Source: an uncultured Dorea sp. (lineage in GTDB: Bacteria > Bacillota > Clostridia > Lachnospirales > Lachnospiraceae). Taken from it: a stretch of 57,277 bases of DNA. Shown piece by piece: positions 26,399-35,207 of this stretch; positions within the stretch are counted from its first letter, which is position 1, and every line of letters begins with the position of its first letter. The stretch covers positions 1 through 57,277 of the forward strand of contig CAJUTH010000022.1 in the NCBI GenBank assembly GCA_910589275.1, read 5' to 3'. Below the pieces are notes generated by a model. The model worked only from the letters and a program-made list of their open reading frames with translations, did not search any database and had not been told where the DNA came from. The position numbers and the translations under genes are program-made.

Positions 26399-28120
26399 CT
26401 AGCAGTCCATGATCAGTTCCTGTAAAGTTCCGCCCGGCTCGATCATCGGGTACACCAGATCCTCCGGATCAATCTCAAATTCCAAGATGTACGGCGTCTT
26501 AACGCTTGCCATAGCCTCCCGGAAAGCCGGTTCAATCTCTTCCTTTTTCGTAATCCGGATTCCCTTGGCGCCGTAACTCTCCGCTAACTTGATAAAGTCA
26601 GGCGTATAGGGCGGACATTCCACCTCTCCGCATTTCCCCCGGCAGGCCGCGCCGGAATGGAGGCAGGTCATGGAATACCGTTTCCCATAAAACAGCTTCT
26701 GCCACTGGCGCACCATTCCCAGATTATTGTTATTAAAAATGCAGGAAATGATCGGCAGTTCCTCTAACACAGCCGTCGCCAGCTCCTGAATATTCATCTG
26801 CATGCCGCCGTCGCCGGAAATGGAGATAACCGGAATATCCGGATTCCCAAGCTTCGCCCCGATCGCACCCGGCAGGCCGTAGCCCATGGTTCCTAAGCCC
26901 CCGGACATCAGAAGCTTTTTCTTTTGCGTAATCTCCGCAAACTGCGACACAAACATTTGATGCTGGCCCACATCCGTAACAATCACCGCATCGTCAAAAA
27001 GCTGATTGATGGTATCAATGACATCTTTCGGCGTCATAACCGGCTTTTCCCGCATGGCAAGCGGATGTTCCTCCTTCCATTCCTGAATCCGGCTCATCCA
27101 TTTTTCCGTATTCAGAGGCTCCACATACTCCAGCATCCGGGTAATCGCATCCCTTGCATCGGCAACAATCGGCACATCCACCTGTACATTTTTGGAAATA
27201 GCCGCGGTATCGATATCGATATGGATAATCTTCGCTTTCGGAGCAAAGGAATGAAGTTTGCCCGTAATCCGGTCATTAAATCTGGTTCCGATTGAAAATA
27301 AAATATCACATTCGCTCACCGCCATATTGCAGGCATAAGCTCCGTGCATACCCAGATTACCGATATACAGCGGATGGTTTGTGGCGATCGCCCCGCGCCC
27401 CATGATGGTCGTTACCACCGGTACATTCGTAATTCTTACCAGCTCGGTAAATTCTTCTCTGGCATTCGCGATATTTACGCCGCCGCCGATCAAAAACAGC
27501 GGCCGTTTTGCCTTATTCAGCATCTTAATCGCGCGCTTTAGCTGCCCCACATGAGCGATAGTATTCGGTTTGTAGCCCCTGATATTAACCTCGGAAGGAT
27601 ACTCCGCATCTCCAAGCTCCGCCATCACATCCTTGGGAAGGTCGATCAGCACCGGTCCCGGCCTTCCGGTTCTGGCAATGTAAAAAGCTTCCTTTACGAT
27701 CCGGCCCAGATCCTTTCTTTCCCGCACGGTTACCCCGTATTTCGTAATGCTTCTGGTAATCCCTACGATATCTACCTCCTGAAATGCATCGTTTCCGATC
27801 AGATGCCTCGCCACCTGTCCGGTAAAGCATACCAGAGGCACGCTGTCATAGTAAGCCGTTGCAAGCCCGGTCACCAGATTGGTTGCTCCCGGACCGCTGG
27901 TTACCAGACACACGCCGGTCTTTCCTGTAGATCTTGCATAGGCGTCCGCCTCATGCACCAGCGCCACCTCCTGCCTCGGCAGGATCACTCTTGTGTAATC
28001 CTGCTTATACAGCTCGTCGCTGATATCAATGGTACAGGCTCCCGGATAGCCGAATAACGTATCCACACCCTCTTCCCTAAGCGCCTTAACAAGCAGCTTA
28101 TTTCCGCTGATCTTCCTCAT
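26399..28120 (-). CDS. ilvB: Acetolactate synthase large (catalytic) subunit
   Basis: A 573-residue ThDP enzyme that makes acetolactate and acetohydroxybutyrate, the first common step to Val, Leu and Ile. The N-terminal ThDP pyrimidine-binding domain carries the activating Glu in RQEVALVHEADAYA (about residue 49-53). The central FAD-like domain has NLVTGLATAYYDS and GRGAIATNHPL nearby. The C-terminal domain has the ThDP motif GDGGMQMNIQELATA at about 445. Near residue 490 is an unusual Cys-containing insert (CLHSGAACRGKCGEVECPP), as in other clostridial IlvB proteins. A T-box leader with terminator precedes it. Confidence 0.95.
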   Translation of the reverse strand: MRKISGNKLLVKALREEGVDTLFGYPGACTIDISDELYKQDYTRVILPRQEVALVHEADAYARSTGKTGVCLVTSGPGATNLVTGLATAYYDSVPLVCFTGQVARHLIGNDAFQEVDIVGITRSITKYGVTVRERKDLGRIVKEAFYIARTGRPGPVLIDLPKDVMAELGDAEYPSEVNIRGYKPNTIAHVGQLKRAIKMLNKAKRPLFLIGGGVNIANAREEFTELVRITNVPVVTTIMGRGAIATNHPLYIGNLGMHGAYACNMAVSECDILFSIGTRFNDRITGKLHSFAPKAKIIHIDIDTAAISKNVQVDVPIVADARDAITRMLEYVEPLNTEKWMSRIQEWKEEHPLAMREKPVMTPKDVIDTINQLFDDAVIVTDVGQHQMFVSQFAEITQKKKLLMSGGLGTMGYGLPGAIGAKLGNPDIPVISISGDGGMQMNIQELATAVLEELPIISCIFNNNNLGMVRQWQKLFYGKRYSMTCLHSGAACRGKCGEVECPPYTPDFIKLAESYGAKGIRITKKEEIEPAFREAMASVKTPYILEFEIDPEDLVYPMIEPGGTLQELIMDC

Positions 28121-28165
28121 ATATATCTGCCTCCTTTTCTTTCTTATCTCTGTTCATTTCTATTT

Positions 28166-28184
28166 ACGGCCTAGGGGGGGCCGT
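28166..28184 (-). other. Hairpin in the ilvB untranslated leader
   Basis: ACGGCC and GGCCGT form a 6-bp stem around a G/C-tract loop, 45 bp before the ilvB start. The rest of 28185-28308, between the T-box terminator and this hairpin, shows nothing I can identify. Confidence 0.35.
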
Positions 28185-28308
28185 TCATAGCAGCAATTCC
28201 TGCCGCATACGCGGATATACAGGCAATCCTACAGAGAAGATTCCTCTTCGCCGCGTCCCCATGCGCCACCTTAAACGGCTGCTTTCTCCGCATAGGGCTT
28301 GCACATTT

Positions 28309-28642
28309 AAAAACGCCCTAAGCAAAACGCTTAGGGCGAATATGATATCCGTGTTACCACCTAACTTCGGAGACTCCTCTCCACACTCTGCCAGCACGAG
28401 GCTTCGACCGTCAGATCCATACTGCCTTTCCCCAATGCTGCTTCCCTGTAACGTAGGAACCACGTTGAAATCTACTAACGGAATGGCATCCCTTTCCCGG
28501 ATACACCGCCGCGTTCGGTTCACCGCTCAGAGGCTACTTCCATAAGACCCTCTCGAAGATTCGCACCCTCCATCTTCTCTCTTTGCTTCGGGCTGCCTAT
28601 GTACTCCTCCTCATCACCGCATTTGTCTGAAATAATAAGATT
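28309..28642 (-). ncRNA. T-box riboswitch leader of ilvBN
   Basis: The minus-strand leader has the main T-box parts in order. Stem I shows the AGUA loop-E motif (about 28595), opposite GAA followed by the specifier GUA at 28537-28535, with flanking pairs GAGG/CCUC and CAUA/UAUG. The conserved distal AGAGA and GGGUGCGAAUC segments are also present. The T-box core GUUAGGUGGUAACACGG holds the UGGU bulge at 28359-28356, expected to pair with a tRNA ending ACCA. The terminator pairs CGCCCTAAGC with GCTTAGGGCG (28314-28338) and ends in five T. GUA is a Val codon, so uncharged tRNA-Val should induce acetolactate synthase. The T-box call is firm, the specifier is read by hand. Confidence 0.9.
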
Positions 28643-28648
28643 GTTACT

Positions 28649-28678
28649 ATTATAGAGGATAGGCCGCTTGGTTGTCAA
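28649..28678 (-). promoter_or_regulatory. Promoter of the ilvBN T-box leader
   Basis: TTGACA (28673-28678) and TATAAT (28649-28654) are both perfect consensus boxes with an 18-bp spacer on the minus strand. A strong constitutive promoter is what a leader regulated by attenuation needs. Confidence 0.9.
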
Positions 28679-28812
28679 CCGTCTAATTTTACTCTTTTCG
28701 CGAGATACGGCATTGATAAGCCATGTATCCTAAAATCATTATTTTCCATTGTTTTTAGGAGCCTTTTTTTGTATACTCTAAATATAAAGAAGTTCCATTG
28801 GAGGTGATTACC

Positions 28813-29148
28813 ATAGGAAAATTAAAAGTTTATCTGGATACTTCTGTTATCAGCCATTTACTTTAAGAAGATGTCCCTGAAAAAATGGCAGATACGAGAC
28901 AGCTCTGGGAAATGTTTTGCTCCAACAGATATGAAGTATATCTTTCCACTGTAACACTTGAAGAGTTGGAAGACTGCCAGCACATTGCCGCTGCCATCAT
29001 TAGTGAATGTGATTGCATCATATCATGGAATTTTAAGCATATCGTAAATATTAAAACTATTCGGGGAGTACGGGCAATTACCAATCTAAAAGGACATAAA
29101 CCAATTGAGATCTTAAATCCATCCGTACTGTTAGAAAGTGAGGAATGA
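28813..29148 (+). pseudogene. Decayed PIN-domain toxin-like gene
   Basis: Translation from 28813 gives a PIN domain opening (KLKVYLDTSVISHLL with the first catalytic Asp) and the C-terminal PIN region (HIAAAIISECDCIISWNFKH). Three lesions are visible. The codon at the expected start, 7 nt after a perfect GGAGGTGAT site, is ATA. Codon 18 is TAA (28864-28866). About 35-40 residues between LEELEDC and QHIAAA are absent in frame. The deletion lies where a DC-coding GACTGC would have been repeated. Intact relatives are RNase-type toxins. This copy cannot make an active protein. Confidence 0.8.
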
Positions 29149-29150
29149 TT

Positions 29151-29333
29151 ATGGAAAAACCAATTTTAAGCCCTAATTTTACTATCGAAGATATTCACAA
29201 ACTCAGAGAATATAATTATCATCAGACAAAAAATCTGAACCCTCAAGAGCGCATGGATTACTATAATAGCAAAGGGCTGGAGATTCATAAAATAATTCAG
29301 GAACGTAAATCACAAAAATATAAATCATTTTAG
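29151..29333 (+). CDS. Small partner protein of the PIN gene (antitoxin-like)
   Basis: A 60-residue hydrophilic protein (MEKPILSPNFTIEDIHKLRE...) whose start lies 2 bp after the PIN stop, the close coupling of toxin-antitoxin pairs. It has no recognisable DNA-binding motif and is rich in Lys, Glu, Tyr and Asn. In related loci a short gene of this type accompanies the PIN gene, and I infer it is the cognate antitoxin or accessory protein. The partner toxin is dead, so this would be an orphan. Confidence 0.55.
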   Translation: MEKPILSPNFTIEDIHKLREYNYHQTKNLNPQERMDYYNSKGLEIHKIIQERKSQKYKSF

Positions 29334-29377
29334 AAGTAACGTTGCACGGTCTGTCTATTTTTCTTCTTAATGATAAT

Positions 29378-29408
29378 GGCAGATTTAGAATCCGATTCCA
29401 AATCTGCC
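29378..29408. terminator. Hairpin terminator between convergent genes
   Basis: GGCAGATTT pairs with AAATCTGCC, with an inner GAAT-CCG-ATTC stem separated by single mismatches. A GTTTTC stretch follows on the plus strand. It ends the small partner gene and probably also the GT4 gene from the other side. Confidence 0.75.
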
Positions 29409-29436
29409 GTTTTCGCATTATAGAATATACAATTTT

Positions 29437-30684
29437 TCAACGATGTTTCGTCTTATCCAAGTCCTTGCGGCAATGCACCAGCCTGCAGATATTTCCCCAT
29501 GATACCTTCGCAAGATCCGGATAGCCCGGGTAAGGCGTGTCCGCACACGCTTCAATAGTTCCGGCCAGCTCCCTTTCAAAGGTCTTAAGGCTCTCCGGTT
29601 CCGGCTCGTCTGTATGATGCATCTTTGGCGGCGCCACAAAGAAAACCGGCGCATGCGCCACATTTTCCTCTATCCACGGCCGGATCCCCGGAAGATCCGT
29701 TACGATCACCTTGCAGCCGCAGGCCATGGCCTCCATAACTGTCAGGGGCAGTCCCTCGCTAAAGGAAGGGAGCACAAAGATATCGCTCTTGTTATATTCC
29801 TTTGCAAGTTCCTTCTGGGACAGCTTCCCCAAAAACCGAACCGGATACCCACAATGCCTAGCCAGCCCTTGGATCTGGTTATATTCTTCCCTGCTGCCGG
29901 CTCCTCCTGCCAGATATACTTCCAGTTCGGAAGCTTTCCAAGGCAGAAAGGATAAACTCTTTAAGAGGCTTGCCACCCCCTTTTTTTCTGCAATTTTTCC
30001 CGCATAGATCAGCCGCACAGGCTTCCCCTTCCTCATCCCGGGCTCTCCCGTAGCGCTGCAAACGTCCGTTTCCCGGTTCCAATAGAAAATCGCCGAATTA
30101 TAACCGGTTCCCGCAACCGTTATCTGCTCCTCCTTCACCGGATAGATAGCCATGATCTCCTTTTTCTGCTCCTCATGCAGGGCAAAGATGGCGTCCAGTT
30201 TCGGTATCTGCCTGCGGATATATTCCCTTCGTAAGGGAATCTTCTTCATCTGACGCAGATCCGTATTATGGCAGAAGCCGTATACCGGAAGGTCTGCCAA
30301 TTCTTCCCTGACAATGGAAGTCACCAGATACAAATGATGGCAGATCACAAGCTCCGGCCCAAAATCTGCTGCCGCGTTCCTTACCGCCTTCCGGAACGCC
30401 CGCTCAAACCGGTCGGTCATTTCCTCCGTCATCTGTCCGTATACCGTACTCTCATAAGGCATCTCATCAGACATGCCCGCAATGGGAAAGGGCAGTTCCT
30501 CTGTCTTAAAATATACCGGATAAAACCGTACCCCTTCCGGAAACTCCGCCTGATCTTCCCGGTAGACCCCCGCAAGCACCGCCTGCTTGTGCCCCTCTCC
30601 TGCAAATGCTTTTACCAGCTCCGTCAGATACACGCCGCTTCCGGTACTGTTCGGCTTCTGCGCCGTAATCGTTAAAATCCTCAT
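29437..30684 (-). CDS. GT4-family glycosyltransferase
   Basis: A 415-residue GT-B glycosyltransferase. The N-terminal acceptor domain begins MRILTITAQKPNSTGSGVYL with the Gly-rich loop. The C-terminal GT1 domain (from VRLIYAGKIAEKKGVASLLK, about residue 222) holds the nucleotide-sugar site SFSEGLPLTVMEAMACGC with the E-x7-E-like pattern of retaining GT4 enzymes. It probably transfers a hexose to a lipid, glycan or small molecule; donor and acceptor are unknown. It is last in the thyA-folA series, 74 bp after folA. Confidence 0.88.
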   Translation of the reverse strand: MRILTITAQKPNSTGSGVYLTELVKAFAGEGHKQAVLAGVYREDQAEFPEGVRFYPVYFKTEELPFPIAGMSDEMPYESTVYGQMTEEMTDRFERAFRKAVRNAAADFGPELVICHHLYLVTSIVREELADLPVYGFCHNTDLRQMKKIPLRREYIRRQIPKLDAIFALHEEQKKEIMAIYPVKEEQITVAGTGYNSAIFYWNRETDVCSATGEPGMRKGKPVRLIYAGKIAEKKGVASLLKSLSFLPWKASELEVYLAGGAGSREEYNQIQGLARHCGYPVRFLGKLSQKELAKEYNKSDIFVLPSFSEGLPLTVMEAMACGCKVIVTDLPGIRPWIEENVAHAPVFFVAPPKMHHTDEPEPESLKTFERELAGTIEACADTPYPGYPDLAKVSWGNICRLVHCRKDLDKTKHR

Positions 30685-30758
30685 CTGTCCCTACACACGC
30701 TCCACTTTTCTCTTTTCTAGTACATCAATATAATGTTAGCTTTGGTATCTCCGACTCT

Positions 30759-31253
30759 TTATGATGAACGGATCCGTTCATAAACCGTAAAGTAGTACTC
30801 CAGATCAAAACAGGTCTGCTCCTCGCTGGTTTTCGTCATCTCCCACTCCGGATCTTCGTCCAGATTCGGGAAATACGTATCCGCGTCAAAGGAATGGTCA
30901 ATCTTCGTCACCAGCGCCGTATCACAATACTGCAGCATCGAACGGTAAATGCTCTCGCCGCCGATCACATATACGTCGCCTTCATGCCTGCCGCTCTCGG
31001 CAATTGCCTCCTCAATGCTATGAACTACTACCGCGCCCTTCACCCGGTAATACCTATTCTTAGTAATCACAATATTCACCCGGTTCGGTAACGGCTGGCT
31101 CTGGGGAAAGCTCTCTAAGGTCTTCCTCCCCATAATTACCACATTGCCCTTCGTGGTCTCCCTGAAAAACTTCATATCCGCCGGAATGCTCCACATCAGC
31201 CGGTTATTTTTTCCAATCGCCCACTCTCTGTCTGCCGCCACAATCAATTTCAT
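30759..31253 (-). CDS. folA: Dihydrofolate reductase
   Basis: A 164-residue enzyme that reduces dihydrofolate with NADPH, regenerating tetrahydrofolate after thymidylate synthesis. Key motifs are visible: MKLIVAADREWAIGKNNRLM at the start, WSIPADMKFFRETT with the folate-binding Asp, VVIMGRKTLES and VYVIGGESIYR for NADPH. It follows thyA by 47 bp in the same direction, the classic pairing, since ThyA produces the dihydrofolate this enzyme recycles. Confidence 0.95.
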   Translation of the reverse strand: MKLIVAADREWAIGKNNRLMWSIPADMKFFRETTKGNVVIMGRKTLESFPQSQPLPNRVNIVITKNRYYRVKGAVVVHSIEEAIAESGRHEGDVYVIGGESIYRSMLQYCDTALVTKIDHSFDADTYFPNLDEDPEWEMTKTSEEQTCFDLEYYFTVYERIRSS

Positions 31254-31300
31254 ATTTTTCTCACCTCATCCTGTCAAAAGCTAGAAACACGCCTCTGTCC

Positions 31301-32149
31301 CTAAACCGCCACCGGAATATTCCGGATCTGCTCATGAGTCTCGTAATCGACCAGTTTCACATCATCCCTTGTAAATTCATAAAAATCATGAACCTCCGGA
31401 TTCAGCCAGAACTTCGGAGCCGGAAGAGGATCCCGCCTGATTAGTTCTTCCACAAGCGGAATATGCCTGTCATAGATGTGCGCGTCCGCGATCACATGCA
31501 CAAGCTCCCCCGCCTTCATATCACAGACCTGCGCCAGCATATGCAGCAGCACCGCATACTGGCACACATTCCAGTTATTTGCCGTAAGCACATCCTGCGA
31601 GCGCTGGTTTAACACAGCATTCAGCGTCAGCTTACCACTCCCCTTTTCCTTCGTCACATTAAAGGTCATGCTGTAGGCGCAAGGGTACAGCGCCATCTCA
31701 TGCAGATCCTGATGCACGTACATGTTCGTCATAATCCGCCTGCTGTACGGATTGTTCCTCAGATCATAGATCACCCGGTCCACCTGATCCATCATGCCTT
31801 CTTTGTAGGAATGCTTGACCCCCATCTGGTAGCCGTACGCCTTGCCGATGGAACCGCTCTCATCCGCCCAGCTATCCCAGATCCCGGAATGCAGGTCATG
31901 GATATTATTCGACTTCTGCTGCCAGATCCAGAGCATCTCGTCGGTACAGCTCTTAATCGCGGTCCTCCGGAGGGTCAGCGCCGGAAATTCCTTCGACAAA
32001 TCATACCGATTCACCACGCCGAACCTCTTAATCGTATAGGCGCTGGTTCCGTCCTCCCATACCGGACGTACCTTCTCGCCTTCCGTGCTTGTGCCATTGT
32101 CAATAATGTCACGGCACATAGCAATAAATACCCTATCCGCATAACTCAT
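31301..32149 (-). CDS. thyA: Thymidylate synthase
   Basis: A 282-residue enzyme that methylates dUMP to dTMP with methylene-tetrahydrofolate. The catalytic Cys is in ALYPCAYSMTFNV at about residue 155, and the dUMP phosphate Arg cluster lies in YSRRIMTNMYVHQ. NQRSQDVLTANNWNVCQYA is the folate/dUMP-binding helix. It is the longer ThyA form common in clostridia, with an N-terminal region SYADRVFIAMCRDIIDNG. It is co-directional with folA. Confidence 0.95.
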   Translation of the reverse strand: MSYADRVFIAMCRDIIDNGTSTEGEKVRPVWEDGTSAYTIKRFGVVNRYDLSKEFPALTLRRTAIKSCTDEMLWIWQQKSNNIHDLHSGIWDSWADESGSIGKAYGYQMGVKHSYKEGMMDQVDRVIYDLRNNPYSRRIMTNMYVHQDLHEMALYPCAYSMTFNVTKEKGSGKLTLNAVLNQRSQDVLTANNWNVCQYAVLLHMLAQVCDMKAGELVHVIADAHIYDRHIPLVEELIRRDPLPAPKFWLNPEVHDFYEFTRDDVKLVDYETHEQIRNIPVAV

Positions 32150-32172
32150 AACCGAATCCTCCTAAAACTTCC

Positions 32173-32652
32173 CTATTTCATCCTTTGCTGTATCATTCTA
32201 TACCATGGCCTCATTACCTCTTCTGGCTGCGCTGATATTTTCTCTATCCAGAATGTATTCATCAGGCAATTCACCCGGCCGGCCGCATTTGAAATACAGA
32301 CACGTTTCTTTCTTACGTATAAAATGCAGCCCTCTTTCGTTTCTTCCATCTCCAATTGGAACAGAGCCCCCGGTATATCCTTATTACGTAATAAACTTCT
32401 CTCCGGATCCAAAAATTCTATTTCTAAAGTATGTTCGTCAAAGCGGTAAAAAAGCCTGTCATCTTCCCGTTTAAAATGCAGCCTCTCAACAATATAATCC
32501 GGTGGATAAGACACCCGGTAAACGTATGTTAACAGCATGCCATTTACAGAGTATACCCGGTTTTTAACACCCTTGGAATTTTTCTTCCATAAAAAATAAT
32601 ACTCCGAAACACAGAACAGCACAAATACAAACGGGATCAACATATAGAACAT
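32173..32652 (-). CDS. Hypothetical protein with N-terminal membrane anchor
   Basis: A 159-residue protein. One TM helix at residues 2-22 (FYMLIPFVFVLFCVSEYYFL) is followed by Lys-rich residues, so the remaining soluble, beta-rich domain would be cytosolic. I recognise no family. It lies 23 bp before thyA and on the same strand. It is a plausible gene on codon pattern and placement only. Confidence 0.6.
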   Translation of the reverse strand: MFYMLIPFVFVLFCVSEYYFLWKKNSKGVKNRVYSVNGMLLTYVYRVSYPPDYIVERLHFKREDDRLFYRFDEHTLEIEFLDPERSLLRNKDIPGALFQLEMEETKEGCILYVRKKRVCISNAAGRVNCLMNTFWIEKISAQPEEVMRPWYRMIQQRMK

Positions 32653-32729
32653 ATCCCTCTCCCTTCATGTCTTTTCTGAATCCACTTCCACCGGAGTCTT
32701 AGCTCCGGCAAAGCCGCTTCCAAATATAT

Positions 32730-35207
32730 TTAATCTTCTTTCTTTAGCCTTCGGTATCCCTGATAGATCCTCGAGGACAGAACGCCCTTCAGCACATTGG
32801 CCGCGCAGCGTTTCACATCCTCCGCCTCAAGCGCGCCGTCCTCCACAGCCTTTACAATCTCCTTCACCGCCGCCCTGCTTCCCGGCATGATCAAGTCATT
32901 CCCAGCTCCGATGGCAGACACATGGCTGCCCACATCCTTTCCGGTGGCAAACCAGTCGGTCATAACCAGCCCCTCAAAGCCCCACTCATTCCGGAGCACC
33001 TTCGTCAGCAAATCGTAGCTGTTGTTCACATACATGCCGTTTACCTTGTTATAGCTGCTCATCACAGCACCCGGAGCCGCTTCCTTCACCGCAATCTCAA
33101 ACCCTTTCAGGTAAATCTCCCTCAGCGCCCGCTCCCCCACATTCGCATTGGTATGATTCCGGTTATCCTCCTGATTATTGCAGCAGAAATGTTTGATAGC
33201 CACATAGCATCCCCTGTTTTTTTGTACGCCTTTCGTTATTGCGGCGGCAAAGGCGCCCGACAGAAGCGGATCCTCTGAGAAATACTCAAAATTCCTTCCG
33301 CACAGCGGGTTCCTGTGTATATTCAGCGCCGGCGCCAGCCAGTAGGTAACGCCGTAGGCTTTCATCTCCTCCCCTACCGCTTCGCCTGCCTGTTCCGCCA
33401 ATTCCTTGTTCCAAGTCTGGGCAAGAGCCAGTCCTGTGGGGAAGGCCGTAGTAAACTGATATACAACCGGGTGCTTCTTTGGATCGGCAAACATAAACTT
33501 CTTGATCAGCTCCGGAAAATACTGAAACATCTCCAGATTCGGCTCTATTGCCTTTAACTTTCCCGTTCTGGTTACGGCGGTTCTCTTTTGCAGCCTTAAG
33601 CCCGCAGGTCCGTCCGCGAGGGATACGTTGGGAATCCCTTTTTCCAAAAGCTCCGCCGTAGTAGAGCCTGCCGCTCCCGGCGCTTCAAAGAACCGTTTCC
33701 CGGACATCCCGGCTCCCACAGTAAGGGCCGCCATTTCCTCCAGCGTCAGCTTATCCAGAAAGGCGTCTGTTTCCGGCGAATGGAAAATATCCAGCGTCTG
33801 ATAATCATAAGTCTTGCAGGAAATCTCCTTCCCGCGCACTTTGATCCTTGGAAGTTCTTCTGACAGCACTTCTTCCGGCAGCATCGGCGGCTGCATTTCC
33901 CTTGTCTCCCCATTCTCACAAATGCGGCATTGTCTGGAAACCACCGCTTCCTTATCAAGCACAAGTACGGCCTGAGGTTTCGTATTCCTGCTGGAATTTC
34001 CTACCCTCACAAGGTAGTCGCCCGGTTCTAATACCGTCGCCGCATCCTCCGTCCGGTAGCTTGCCAGATCTGCAAGGTCAAAACACAGCTTCAGCTTCTC
34101 ACTCCCGCCCGGCTCTAATTTCTTCGTCTTTGCAAATGCCGCAAGCCTCTGATATTCCTTGGCCTGCCCGCTCTGAGGACAGCTCACATAGATTTGAACC
34201 GTCTCTTTTCCGGCACGGCTCCCTGTATTGGTAACCACTGCCTTTACCTTTACCGAAGTCTGCTTAACGGAAACCTTTTCCGTCTCAATGATAAAATTCG
34301 TATAAGATAATCCATATCCAAAAGGATATTTGGGTGCGATTCCATAGCTGTCAAAATAGCGGTAACCCACATAGATGCCTTCCTCATAATACTCTTCATC
34401 CAGATTGCCGTTTAGATAACTGTACTCCATAGCGTTGGGATAATCGGTATAATGATACGCCCATGTATCCGTAAGTTTCCCGGATGGCGTTTCCTTTCCG
34501 CACAAAAGATCTGCAAAGGCCTGCCCTCCCATGGTTCCCTGCTGCCCGAAAAAGACAACCGCGTTGATCCCCCGGATCTCATCCAGAAAATCCATGTCGA
34601 GGGGCGCCCCCGCGTTGATTGCCACGATCATGTTTTTATAGCGCTCTGCACACAAGGCGATGCTGTCCTTCTCAGCTTCGGACAGGGAATACTCTCTCTC
34701 CAGCTTCCGGTCCGCGCCTTCCCCCGCCTGTCTGGCCGCCACATAGATGCAGGTATCCGTATTGGAAGCCGCGATCTCCTCCTCTGTGACCGGCTGGCCC
34801 TCAGGCATCTGAAAAGGGCTCACAATGTCCAGCAGGTTCGCCGGGTTTAGATGGAGCAGCTTCTTTCTAAACTCCTCCTTGTAATCTGCCTCCGCCTTTT
34901 CATAAACCGCCCGGTAATCGTCGATCCATGGCTTGCTTGTCACCGTAAATCCATTCTTTTCCAGCCCCTCTAGAATCGATACCGCATGCCGTACATTTAC
35001 CTCGCCGGATCCGGTCCCTCCTTTGATCGTCCGCTCCGCTCCCGCACCGTACAGAGCCACCTTTCCCGGTTTCAGGGGCAGGCATCCGTCATTTTCCAGC
35101 AGCACGATCCCTTCCAGCGCCGCCAGATAAGCAGTCTTTTTATTCGTTTCCTCCAGATTCGTCGCCGCATCTGTAAACGCCGCCTTATTTCTTACCTTCA
35201 TCCTCAT
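32730..35207 (-). CDS. Domain-permuted GH3 beta-glucosidase, second copy
   Basis: An 825-residue cytosolic GH3 enzyme with the same swapped order as the one at 8.7-11.2 kb: alpha/beta sandwich first (KGGTGSGEVN), fibronectin-like domain, then barrel. The nucleophile is Asp751 in VMTDWF, and IKHFCCNNQEDNRNH matches the barrel binding motif. It is a paralogue, not a duplicate: sequence between motifs differs widely. The ATG at 35207 is preferred, although the site upstream is weak (AAAGGTG, long spacing). The gene overlaps the end of the phosphoesterase gene by 23 bp, implying coupled translation. Confidence 0.92.
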   Translation of the reverse strand: MRMKVRNKAAFTDAATNLEETNKKTAYLAALEGIVLLENDGCLPLKPGKVALYGAGAERTIKGGTGSGEVNVRHAVSILEGLEKNGFTVTSKPWIDDYRAVYEKAEADYKEEFRKKLLHLNPANLLDIVSPFQMPEGQPVTEEEIAASNTDTCIYVAARQAGEGADRKLEREYSLSEAEKDSIALCAERYKNMIVAINAGAPLDMDFLDEIRGINAVVFFGQQGTMGGQAFADLLCGKETPSGKLTDTWAYHYTDYPNAMEYSYLNGNLDEEYYEEGIYVGYRYFDSYGIAPKYPFGYGLSYTNFIIETEKVSVKQTSVKVKAVVTNTGSRAGKETVQIYVSCPQSGQAKEYQRLAAFAKTKKLEPGGSEKLKLCFDLADLASYRTEDAATVLEPGDYLVRVGNSSRNTKPQAVLVLDKEAVVSRQCRICENGETREMQPPMLPEEVLSEELPRIKVRGKEISCKTYDYQTLDIFHSPETDAFLDKLTLEEMAALTVGAGMSGKRFFEAPGAAGSTTAELLEKGIPNVSLADGPAGLRLQKRTAVTRTGKLKAIEPNLEMFQYFPELIKKFMFADPKKHPVVYQFTTAFPTGLALAQTWNKELAEQAGEAVGEEMKAYGVTYWLAPALNIHRNPLCGRNFEYFSEDPLLSGAFAAAITKGVQKNRGCYVAIKHFCCNNQEDNRNHTNANVGERALREIYLKGFEIAVKEAAPGAVMSSYNKVNGMYVNNSYDLLTKVLRNEWGFEGLVMTDWFATGKDVGSHVSAIGAGNDLIMPGSRAAVKEIVKAVEDGALEAEDVKRCAANVLKGVLSSRIYQGYRRLKKED

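Noticed and set aside
28185..28545. Reading frames on both strands in the ilvB leader
   Set aside because: They coincide with the T-box structure and terminator and lack ribosome binding sites.
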